Assembly (NCBI GenBank): GCA_027490215.1
Contig: JAIXYO010000054.1
Coordinates: 21,770-85,769, forward strand
Origin: Rubrivivax sp.
GTDB lineage: Bacteria; Pseudomonadota; Gammaproteobacteria; Burkholderiales; Burkholderiaceae_C
Reading direction: 5' to 3'
Length of the DNA: 64,000 nt
Shown here: positions 26,978 to 34,425 of the stretch, piece after piece
Position numbering within the stretch: position 1 is the first letter of the stretch
Layout of the letters: each line of letters begins with the position of its first letter
Made by a program: the position numbers and the translations under genes
Notes under the pieces: generated by a model
Told to the model about the DNA's origin: nothing
The model's database searches: none
What the model saw: the letters and a program-made list of their open reading frames with translations, nothing else

Positions 26978-28117
26978 ATGACCATCACATCACCCTCTGC
27001 GCCAGACCACGGCACGCTCAGCTACGAGCAATCGGGCGTCAACTACGACCTGATCGATCCGCTGAAGGTCGCAGCCCAGCGCGCAGCCGCTGCCACCGGC
27101 ACGCACCTCGGGTCGCATGGCTTCAGCGAGGTCACCGCGTCGCGTGGCGAATCGGCCTATGTGGTCGACGTCGGCCCGTTCTATCTGGCGAGCATCGTCG
27201 AGTGCCTGGGTTCGAAATCGCTGGTGGCCGACGAAATGCAGCGCCTCACGGGCCGCAGTTACTACGACGCGATTGCACAGGACACCATCGCGATGGCGAT
27301 CAACGACCTCATCACCGTCGGCGCCACACCGCTGGTGGTGCAGGCCTACTGGGCGGCCGGCGGCTCCGAATGGTTCGGCGATGCCCAACGCGCGCAGGCA
27401 CTGGTCACTGGCTGGAAGGCCGCCTGCGATCGATGCAACGTGGCCTGGGGCGGCGGCGAGACACCTGCGTTGGCGGGCATCGTCGAAGCAGGCCGCATCG
27501 ACCTGGCTGCCTCTTGCACCGGGCTGATCAACCCGAAAGAGAGGCTGTCGGTCGGCGATCACTTGGCCACCGGCGACGCCATCGTCTTGCTGGCTTCGAG
27601 CGGCATCCACGCCAACGGCCTGAGCCTCGCGCGCAAGCTGGTCGAGCGCCTCCCCGAGGGCTACCTGACCCTGGTCGAGCCCGGCGTGTCCAGCCTGACC
27701 TACGGCGACGCGTTGCTGGCACCGACGGTGCTTTATTCGCCCGTCACGGAGGCTCTTTACCAGGCTGGCATCACGCCCCACTACTGCGCCAACATCACCG
27801 GCCATGGCTGGCGCAAGCTGCTGCGTCACCCTGCGGCGCACACCTACCGCATCCACACCGTGCCCGAGGTGCCGGCAGTACTTCAGTTCATCCAGCGCCA
27901 TGCTCAGCAGGACGACCTCGAGGCTTACAGCACGCTGAACATGGGGGCAGGCTTTGCGCTGTTCGTGCCGGCCGACCAGGCCGAGCGCACGGTCGCCGTG
28001 GCCGAAGCGCAAGGCGTGCGCGCCTGCATAGCCGGACGCATCGAAGCCGGCCCCAAGCGCCTGCTGATCGAACCGCTGGGGCTCGAGTTCGGTGACGACG
28101 CGTTGCAACTGCGCTGA
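26978..28117 (+). CDS. Divergent PurM-like (AIR synthase-related) protein
   Basis: Protein of 379 residues of the PurM/SelD/HypE superfamily. The N-terminal LSYEQSGVNYDLIDPLK matches the start of phosphoribosylformylglycinamidine cyclo-ligase (SYxxAGV). AMAINDLITVGATPLVVQAY, GGGETPALAG, ASSGIHANGLSLARKL and LAPTVLY are PurM motifs. The usual GTDGVGTK motif is altered to SIVECLGSKSLVA, so it is a separate lineage rather than canonical PurM. It lacks the Cys/Sec of SelD. Catalytic activity is uncertain. It is divergent from dnaX by 130 bases and directly upstream of the SRP RNA gene. Confidence 0.72.
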   Translation: MTITSPSAPDHGTLSYEQSGVNYDLIDPLKVAAQRAAAATGTHLGSHGFSEVTASRGESAYVVDVGPFYLASIVECLGSKSLVADEMQRLTGRSYYDAIAQDTIAMAINDLITVGATPLVVQAYWAAGGSEWFGDAQRAQALVTGWKAACDRCNVAWGGGETPALAGIVEAGRIDLAASCTGLINPKERLSVGDHLATGDAIVLLASSGIHANGLSLARKLVERLPEGYLTLVEPGVSSLTYGDALLAPTVLYSPVTEALYQAGITPHYCANITGHGWRKLLRHPAAHTYRIHTVPEVPAVLQFIQRHAQQDDLEAYSTLNMGAGFALFVPADQAERTVAVAEAQGVRACIAGRIEAGPKRLLIEPLGLEFGDDALQLR

Positions 28118-28148
28118 CCTTCAGTCGGGCGCGGGCATCGCCGGCACC

Positions 28149-28154
28149 TACAAT
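28149..28154 (+). promoter_or_regulatory. -10 element of the SRP RNA gene
   Basis: TACAAT at 28149-28154 matches the -10 consensus at five of six positions. It ends 7 bases before the predicted 5' end of the RNA at 28162, just where a start would be expected. No clear -35 is seen. Confidence 0.5.
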
Positions 28155-28161
28155 CGTCTTC

Positions 28162-28255
28162 GACGGGCCTCCCCGCATGGAAGCGCGGCCAACCGGGTCA
28201 GGTCGGGAACGAAGCAGCCCCAACCGTTGTGACCAGTGCCGGGGTCAGGCTCGTC
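28162..28255 (+). ncRNA. ffs: Signal recognition particle RNA (4.5S type)
   Basis: Small cytoplasmic RNA that binds Ffh and targets nascent membrane proteins to FtsY. The invariant Ffh-binding hairpin is visible as GGTCAGGTCGGGAACGAAGC starting near 28197, with GGAA-type tetraloop (GGGAAC) and the asymmetric A-rich loop (GAAGCAGCC). The termini GACGGGCCT (28162-28170) and AGGCTCGTC (28247-28255) pair to close the hairpin. Its length of about 94 bases is right for the short bacterial type. Ends are inferred from pairing. Confidence 0.92.
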
Positions 28256-28268
28256 ACCCTCCAAGTTT

Positions 28269-28307
28269 GAAGCCTGACAGGTCCCGTGCAGGGTATCTGT
28301 CAGCTTC
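28269..28307 (+). terminator. Hairpin downstream of the SRP RNA
   Basis: Arms GAAGCCTGACAG (28269-28280) and CTGTCAGCTTC (28297-28307) pair with one bulged C, and CCC/GGG pair inside the loop. There is no T run after it, so it is a weak or Rho-assisted terminator, or an RNA-processing structure, between the SRP RNA and the SRAP gene. Confidence 0.45.
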
Positions 28308-28333
28308 ACGGCTGCCGACCCTAGACTGAACAG

Positions 28334-28990
28334 ATGTGCACCCGCTACATCTCGCCAGATCAGGCCGCCATCGAGCGCTCATGGCAGGTCGGACGCAGCA
28401 ACCCTTTCAGCTGGCCGCGCACGGAAGTGTTCCCAAGTCGTACCGGCGCATTCATTCGAGCGAACGGCGAGGGGAAGGCGCGCGAGTTGGTGATAGGCCA
28501 CTGGGGATTGATCCCGTGGTTTGCGAAATCACCGAAGCTGCCCTACTCGACTTGCAACGCGCGGTCCGAAGAGATGACCCACAAGGCTTCATTCAAGCAA
28601 GCGTGGACACGGGGGCAGCGGTGCATCATCCCGGCGGAGTCCTTCGATGAACCCAACTGGGAAACGGGCCGCAATGTCTGGTGGCGCTTTCACCGGGCTG
28701 ATGCACAGCCATGGGGACTCGCTGGCCTGTGGAACACCTGGATCGACAAGGAAACCGGCGAGATGATCGAGAGCTACACGATGCTCACGATCAATGCAGA
28801 CTCACACGCGTTGATGCGGAGGATGCACAAGCCCGATCCGAAGTTGACGCCGGACCAGCAGGACAAGCGTTCGGTGATTCCCGTTGAATCGGATGAGATC
28901 GAACAGTGGCTGATGGGATCTCTGGCAGACGCACATGAACTTCTGAAGCTGGCTCCAGTGGAAGTTTTCGACGCAGGGCCCGCGCGGTGA
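28334..28990 (+). CDS. SRAP-domain protein (YedK/HMCES-type abasic-site DNA-protein crosslinker)
   Basis: SOS response-associated peptidase family, 218 residues. Family members form a thiazolidine crosslink between Cys2 and abasic sites in single-stranded DNA. Key residues are present: Cys2 (MCTRY), Asn75 in CNARSE, Glu106 in PAESFDEP and His165 in RRMHKPD. The last two motifs differ from the common PADGFYEW and HDRMP, so this is a divergent branch. No LexA box was recognised upstream. Its stop overlaps a GTG start of murI (GTGA). Confidence 0.88.
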   Translation: MCTRYISPDQAAIERSWQVGRSNPFSWPRTEVFPSRTGAFIRANGEGKARELVIGHWGLIPWFAKSPKLPYSTCNARSEEMTHKASFKQAWTRGQRCIIPAESFDEPNWETGRNVWWRFHRADAQPWGLAGLWNTWIDKETGEMIESYTMLTINADSHALMRRMHKPDPKLTPDQQDKRSVIPVESDEIEQWLMGSLADAHELLKLAPVEVFDAGPAR

Positions 28991-29808
28991 CGTCCATGCC
29001 GAGTCCAGTGGTCAGGGAGGCATCGATCGGCGTCTACGACTCTGGTGTCGGTGGCCTGTCGGTGCTGCGAGCACTGAAGGCGAAGCTTCCCGGGGAGTCC
29101 TTCATCTACGTAGCCGACTGTGGCCACGCGCCCTACGGTGATCGTTCGGCGGCCTTTGTCGAAAGCCGCGCCCGCCACATTGCCGGATTCCTGAACCGGC
29201 AAGGCGCCAAGGCGCTGGTGATCGCCTGCAACACCGCCAGCGTCGTCGCAGTTCAGAGCCTGCGCGAGAGGTACACGCTGCCCATCGTCGCGATGGAACC
29301 CGCCATCAAGCCGGCCACCCAGGTCAGCCGGTCCAAGGTCGTCCTGGTGCTGGCGACCAGCAACACGATCCGCAGCCCGTCCGTTGCACGCCTCTGCAGT
29401 ACTTATGGCGCGGACACACGCGTCATCTTGCAGGCCTGCCCGGGTCTGGCTGATCAGGTGGAGCGGGGTCGATTCGATGACCCCGTGACGCAGCAATTGC
29501 TGGAGTCCTACCTGCGACCTGGCCTCGATGCGGGCGCCGACACCATCGTGCTGGGCTGCACGCACTATGCGTTTCTGGTTGAAGCGATTGCCACGATTGC
29601 GGGGCCCGCGGTCACGATCGTCGAACCCTCAGCAGCAGTCGCCAGCCAGCTTTCTCGTGTGCTCCCGGCGTCGCCCGGGAGCACTCAGAGCGCTCCGGCC
29701 GCGACGACATTCTTCACCTCTGGCCCGCCGCGAGAACTGGCCGGGTTCCTGGCGCTCATCGGCGAGCCTTCGGCGCAGGTGCATGCGCTTCCGCTGACCG
29801 AGACTTGA
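28987..29808 (+). CDS. murI: Glutamate racemase
   Basis: Cytoplasmic cofactor-independent racemase that makes D-glutamate for peptidoglycan, 273 residues. The two catalytic cysteines lie in LVIACNTASVVAV and VLGCTHYAFLVEAI; IGVYDSGVGGLSVLRAL and YVADCGHAPYGDRS are the usual substrate-site segments. The start is taken as GTG 28987, overlapping the previous stop as GTGA; ATG 28996 is a good alternative. It converges with the kinase gene, 70 bases between. Confidence 0.95.
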   Translation: MTSMPSPVVREASIGVYDSGVGGLSVLRALKAKLPGESFIYVADCGHAPYGDRSAAFVESRARHIAGFLNRQGAKALVIACNTASVVAVQSLRERYTLPIVAMEPAIKPATQVSRSKVVLVLATSNTIRSPSVARLCSTYGADTRVILQACPGLADQVERGRFDDPVTQQLLESYLRPGLDAGADTIVLGCTHYAFLVEAIATIAGPAVTIVEPSAAVASQLSRVLPASPGSTQSAPAATTFFTSGPPRELAGFLALIGEPSAQVHALPLTET

Positions 29809-29878
29809 GCCGACGCTGAGCTGCAGCCAACGGCAGACATGAGCGCGCGCTCGCACTGTGCGCGACCGCGCCGCAGAT

Positions 29879-32335
29879 TCAATTCGACTGCTTGAACGCC
29901 ATCACGGCCTGATTGCGCAGGGTGCGCAGCAGAGACAGTTCCTTCTCATCCAGCTCAATGCCGCCCGCTTCGGCCTGATCGGCATAGATCATGGCAAACG
30001 GGGCACCCTTCATCAGCAAAGGCAGCAACAGGAACGACGGTGCGTTCAACGTCTTCCTGTACCAGGGCGGCAGGCGCGCTGCCATCGCGGGCGTGCCCGC
30101 ATCGCGGATCAGCGTGTCTGCACCTTTGAGGCAAACCGCAGCGAACAGGTCGTTGCCGCCCTTCAACGGCACCTTGAACAACGCTGCGGCGGCGTCGGCA
30201 CTGTCGCCCAGTCCGAAACGTCCTGTCAGCGTGTCTGTCCTCGGATCGCGCAGGCAGAACAGCACGCGGCGAAAGCCCAGGGCGCGGTACATGGTCTCGA
30301 GGATCATCCTCAGCACTTCGTTGAGCTTGAAGTCCTCGACCATCGAATTGGTGATGTCCTGAATGCCGGCAGCCAGGACGTCGGACGCCGGGTATGTGGC
30401 GGTCCGCGGGCTGACGACGGTCGCGTCGAAGGCCTCGGTCGGCATGGCGTGCATGGCCTGCAACTCATGCGGCGAGAGCGAATCGGTGCCGACGATCTGC
30501 AACTCACCCACGGCGAAGGTGCTGCCCTGGTTCGACGCCGGCGCCAGTAAGCGCGCGGCGCGCGAGGTGCTGCTGACCGAGAGGCTCATGGCGCGCGCAG
30601 AGTCGGCCAGCTTGACGCGAGCTTGGGCCGTGACTTCGGCAATGCGATTAGCGGTCAGACCGAGCACGCGCACATAGCGTTCGGCGGTGTGCGCCAGTGC
30701 CGCCGACGCCTGAGCGGGGTCTGTGCGAAGCAGGGTGTCGGTCAGTTCGTTGGCAGCCATCGCCAGCCAGCGCAGCCGCTCAGCGGAGACCTCAGGCGTG
30801 CGGGACGGCGGATCACCAGCGGGCTTGCGCATGCAACGCTGCAGGCTGTCAGGCAGACCCCAGGACTTCGCCACACCCACCCCGAGTGCTTCGTAGCTCA
30901 GTCCCAGCACCTGCACCGAGGCCGACTCTTCAGCGCCCGCCCGCGGCGCCTCGCCGGGCGCCAGACCACGATTCAGCAGGCTCCGAACTTGTCGCGCTTC
31001 GTCAGGAAAATAGAACTCGCTGAGCAGGCGGCCGAGGTTCTGAAACATGGAGCCGATGAAGGCCTCCTCGCTCTCGCGCCCCAAGGCGCACAGGTCGCTG
31101 GCCAGCGTGCCCGCCAGCAGCGCGCGCAGGAACTCTTCTTTCAGCAGGTTGGCATGGGCCTTGTCCTGCATGTGTTCCAGCAACACCAGACTGAGCGCCA
31201 TGTTGCGGATGCCGGCAAAGCCGACCAGGGCCGCCGCACGTGAAATGGTGCTGATGCTGCCCCCACCGGCATGCCGGTAGCTGGCAGTGTTGACGACCCG
31301 CAGCAGCTTGTTGGTCAGCGCCACGTCTTTCAGGACTTCATTGGCCAGACTGTTGAGGCTTTCGGTCTCCGAGGTCGCCACGCGCTGGATGCGCGAAACG
31401 GCATCCGACAGCGCGGGGAAGTCGCTCTTGTGCCGCATGCGCCGCAGCAGGAAGTCGAGCGTGCCGTTGCCGGCAGCGGCCGATGTGGTTCCAGCGGCCA
31501 CGGCAGGTTGTGCCCATGCCCGCAGGGCTTCGCTGAAGGCTGCGGCGCTTGCGTAGCGTCGTGAAGGGTCACGGGCCATCGCCCGCAGCACGATCGCACG
31601 CAGCTTGTCGTCAACCTCGGGGCCGGTGCACTCGGGCAGCGCCAGATCTTCGTTGATGGCACGGTGTACCGCGCGGTTCGCATCGCCCTCCACCATCACG
31701 CGCCGTCCAGCCAGCAGTTCGGCCACCAACAGACCCGCGGCAAACACATCCATCGCCGGCGTGGGCGACAGGCCCAGCGCTGCTTCGGGAGACAGATAGC
31801 CCGGCGTACCGACCACACGGTTGGAATGCGATGCATCATTGACCTTCACCGCGATGCCGAAGTCCATCACCCGTGCGCGGCCAGCCGGATCGATCAGCAC
31901 GTTCGAAGGCTTCAGGTCACGATGTACCAGGCCCGCTTCATGGGCAGCCTGCAGCGCGCTGAGGATGTCCAGGCCGATTGCCACGGCCTTTTGCGGGTCG
32001 TAGGCGCCCTGGGCGCGCAACACCTCGGTCAGGGTGTGGCCGGCCACGTACTCGAAGACCAGGAATGGTTGGCCCTCGTGGACATCGGCTTCGAATACCG
32101 GAACGATGTTGGGATGGGTCAGCCGGCTGACGCTGCGCGCCTCGTGCAGCCACTGAACGTCATCGCCAGTGCCGTCGAGGCCGTTGCGCCGCATGATCTT
32201 CACGGCGACCTCGCGCTCCAGGTGCGGGTCGAACGCCAGCCAGACGCTGGCCTGTGCCCCCTGGCCCAGCACCCGGCGCAGTTCGAATCGGCTCAGTCGC
32301 TGGGGCGTGATCGCATCGCCCGTCATCACACCCAT
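29879..32335 (-). CDS. Ser/Thr protein kinase-HDOD-GAF fusion protein
   Basis: Signalling protein of 818 residues with three parts. Residues 14-280 form a complete Hanks-type kinase: Gly-loop LGQGAQASVWLA, Lys46 in VAVKIM, HRDLKPSN (Asp140), DFG (Asp158), GTPGYLSPE. About 300-520 is an HDOD domain (SDAVSRIQRVATSE, EVLKDVALTNKLLRVVNTAS, STISRAAALVGFAGIRNMAL). About 640-815 is a GAF-like domain (LRMILETMYRALGFRRVLFC, APFAMIYADQAEAGG). No transmembrane segment is seen. ATG 32335 is chosen; ATG 32326 is also possible. It lies 75 bases downstream of a paralogue with a dead kinase domain, and the pair probably works together. Input and targets are unknown. Confidence 0.85.
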   Translation of the reverse strand: MGVMTGDAITPQRLSRFELRRVLGQGAQASVWLAFDPHLEREVAVKIMRRNGLDGTGDDVQWLHEARSVSRLTHPNIVPVFEADVHEGQPFLVFEYVAGHTLTEVLRAQGAYDPQKAVAIGLDILSALQAAHEAGLVHRDLKPSNVLIDPAGRARVMDFGIAVKVNDASHSNRVVGTPGYLSPEAALGLSPTPAMDVFAAGLLVAELLAGRRVMVEGDANRAVHRAINEDLALPECTGPEVDDKLRAIVLRAMARDPSRRYASAAAFSEALRAWAQPAVAAGTTSAAAGNGTLDFLLRRMRHKSDFPALSDAVSRIQRVATSETESLNSLANEVLKDVALTNKLLRVVNTASYRHAGGGSISTISRAAALVGFAGIRNMALSLVLLEHMQDKAHANLLKEEFLRALLAGTLASDLCALGRESEEAFIGSMFQNLGRLLSEFYFPDEARQVRSLLNRGLAPGEAPRAGAEESASVQVLGLSYEALGVGVAKSWGLPDSLQRCMRKPAGDPPSRTPEVSAERLRWLAMAANELTDTLLRTDPAQASAALAHTAERYVRVLGLTANRIAEVTAQARVKLADSARAMSLSVSSTSRAARLLAPASNQGSTFAVGELQIVGTDSLSPHELQAMHAMPTEAFDATVVSPRTATYPASDVLAAGIQDITNSMVEDFKLNEVLRMILETMYRALGFRRVLFCLRDPRTDTLTGRFGLGDSADAAAALFKVPLKGGNDLFAAVCLKGADTLIRDAGTPAMAARLPPWYRKTLNAPSFLLLPLLMKGAPFAMIYADQAEAGGIELDEKELSLLRTLRNQAVMAFKQSN

Positions 32336-32410
32336 GTCAGCACCACACGACGAAGGCAAAGAGCGACGCCTCGGGCGATCGCGGACACGGTGAGCGTGGG
32401 AGCCGTCATG

Positions 32411-34294
32411 TCAGTTGGCAGCGACGGTCGGGCTTTCAGTCACAGGCGGCAACTCCTCGCGCGGCGCGGCTGTCTGGATCGGCTCACCGGTGCGCAGGGC
32501 ATCGCGAGCCGCCGCCAGGGCCTCCTGCAGGAGCTTCGGTGTCAGGCTGAGACTGCGTGCGTAGCGCATCGCGACCGATTGGCGCGGGGCACCGCCGCGC
32601 AGAGCCTTGGTTTCGACAGCCGACGAGTCACCCGTCTCCGCAGACGGGCCCGAGACAGCGTCGACCGCCTCGTTGGCAGCACTCGCGGTGATGCGCAGCA
32701 CCTCGATGTCGCTGTCCGGCCTGCGTACCGGCAGATCGGCCGGAAGGCGGCGGATCATGTGCAGCATCTCGTCGCCGAGGCCCCAATGGCGAGCGACCGC
32801 TGCGCCGAGCGCTTCGATGTCGATACCCAGCACGGCGAACGAGGCGTCCGCTTCGCTCCAACCCGGTGTGGGCGCAGTGCCCTTCGGCGCATCAGCCGGG
32901 GGCGGCAGGCTGCGCATCAACACACGGATTTGCTCGTACTCTTCGGGAAAGTGGTACTGCGCCAGAAGGCGCCCGAGGTTCTGCAGCACCGTCACCAGGT
33001 ACACCACCTCGGCGTCGTAGCCTGCTGGCCGCAGGGCCTGCGCGGTATAGCCCGCCAGGCGGACACGATCCATCAAAGCACGCAAGGCCTGTGCGCCGGT
33101 TTCCGAGAGCGGGCCGGGCCACTGTCTCAGGCCATTGGCTGCCTGTCGAACGCCGTTCAAGCCAATCAGCGCAATCGCCCTGCGGATGGTCAGCACCGGC
33201 GCCGACCCCGACGCTTGCAGAGCTTGCACCTGCACCGAATTGACCTCGCGCAGCAGTTCGAAGGCCAATGCCATGTCGCGCAGGATGTGGCGTGAGATCT
33301 CCTCGGTGTGGTGGCCGTCCATGGCCGCCAGACGCTCAATGCGGCCGCTCATGCCAGCCAATGCCGGCAAGGCACCCACGGTGCGCAGGCGGTCCAGCAT
33401 CAGCTCGAGCGGACCGTCCCGGCCGAGTGCCTCGGCCTCCAGCCATCCTTGCAGCGCGCGCAGGAAGGTACGAGCGCTGAGGTAGCGTTGCCTGGCCTGC
33501 CCTGCCGTGCTGCGGTTGGCAATGGCGCGCAGGGCCTCGGGAATCGGATGCACCGTGTTCCACGGCAGACGAGCCAGCTCGCGCCCGAAGGGCGGCAGAC
33601 GGCGCAGGGCTTTCGAGATGTCGGGTTCATCGAGCACTGCAGCGCCGCTCAGCAACTGGTGCAGCAGCAGGCCACAGGCCAGCACATCGCGTTCGGCAGC
33701 CTCTCGTTGCGCGCGCAGGGCATCGGCTTCGACCAGCGTTGCGTGATCGGCACCGCGCTTGGCTGGGTCGCTCGTTGGCGTCCCTTGATTGCTCGCGGTG
33801 GCCAGGGCCATGACCTGGATGTGACCCGACTCACTGATCTGCAGGCTGTGCAGTTGCAGATCGTGGTGAGCCGCGCCGGCCTCGTGCGCAAACGCGAGGC
33901 CTTGCAGAACCTCGCAGACCCAGCGCACGACTTCGATCGGCGACGGGTTCGGGTGTTCAATGAGCCATTCGCCAAGCGTGACGCCACGGGCACGATCAGC
34001 GGCCAGATACGGCCACTGTTCCTGGGTGTCGACCTCGACACCCCGCACCAGATTCGGGTGGTCCAGCCGCGCGGTCTGTTTTGCCTGTGTCAGCCAGCGC
34101 TCAAGCGCGGCCGCGTCGACGGGCTGCACTCTGGGCAGCGTCAGCATCAGTTGCTGCTGGAGCTGAGGATCGAGGACCAGCCAAACCATGCTGCCGTCGC
34201 TCTTGCCCAGCAGCTTCAATAACTCGAAGCGACCGAAATTGCGGCCGAGAGAGCTCGGTCGTGTGTTGGCCGGGGAAGACGCCGCGTCGGTCAT
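32411..34294 (-). CDS. Pseudokinase-HDOD protein, paralogue of the adjacent kinase
   Basis: Protein of 627 residues. Residues about 18-270 align with the Hanks kinase fold (FGRFELLKLLGKSDGSMVWL, RLDHPNLVRG, VCEVLQGLAFAHEAG) but catalysis is lost: the VAVK lysine region reads LMLTLPRVQ, the HRDLKPSN loop reads HHDLQLHSLQ, and the DFG segment reads MALATASN. An HDOD domain follows (about 290-500: RHILRDMALAFELLREVNS, LTIRRAIALIGLNGVRQAAN). There is no GAF domain; the C-terminus is Pro/Glu-rich. ATG 34294 has a poor ribosome-binding site. It precedes the active kinase gene in the same operon, which suggests an allosteric or scaffold role. Confidence 0.82.
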   Translation of the reverse strand: MTDAASSPANTRPSSLGRNFGRFELLKLLGKSDGSMVWLVLDPQLQQQLMLTLPRVQPVDAAALERWLTQAKQTARLDHPNLVRGVEVDTQEQWPYLAADRARGVTLGEWLIEHPNPSPIEVVRWVCEVLQGLAFAHEAGAAHHDLQLHSLQISESGHIQVMALATASNQGTPTSDPAKRGADHATLVEADALRAQREAAERDVLACGLLLHQLLSGAAVLDEPDISKALRRLPPFGRELARLPWNTVHPIPEALRAIANRSTAGQARQRYLSARTFLRALQGWLEAEALGRDGPLELMLDRLRTVGALPALAGMSGRIERLAAMDGHHTEEISRHILRDMALAFELLREVNSVQVQALQASGSAPVLTIRRAIALIGLNGVRQAANGLRQWPGPLSETGAQALRALMDRVRLAGYTAQALRPAGYDAEVVYLVTVLQNLGRLLAQYHFPEEYEQIRVLMRSLPPPADAPKGTAPTPGWSEADASFAVLGIDIEALGAAVARHWGLGDEMLHMIRRLPADLPVRRPDSDIEVLRITASAANEAVDAVSGPSAETGDSSAVETKALRGGAPRQSVAMRYARSLSLTPKLLQEALAAARDALRTGEPIQTAAPREELPPVTESPTVAAN

Positions 34295-34425
34295 GTTCAG
34301 GGTTGTCGGATGTTCCCTATTGGAAACGCCCCCCCGTCTGCGCCAAGCCGTGAAATCGTGGACGTTTGTGGTGCATTTGCCCGCGAATGGCGCCACGAGG
34401 CGCCTGCAGCGCAGCTGGCAGGCCC

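Noticed and set aside
26978..28117. Assignment as selenophosphate synthetase SelD
   Set aside because: The N-terminus and inner motifs match PurM, and the Cys/Sec glycine-rich loop of SelD is absent.
32336..32359. Extension of the kinase-HDOD-GAF protein to a TTG at 32359
   Set aside because: There is no ribosome-binding site and the added residues are not kinase-like.
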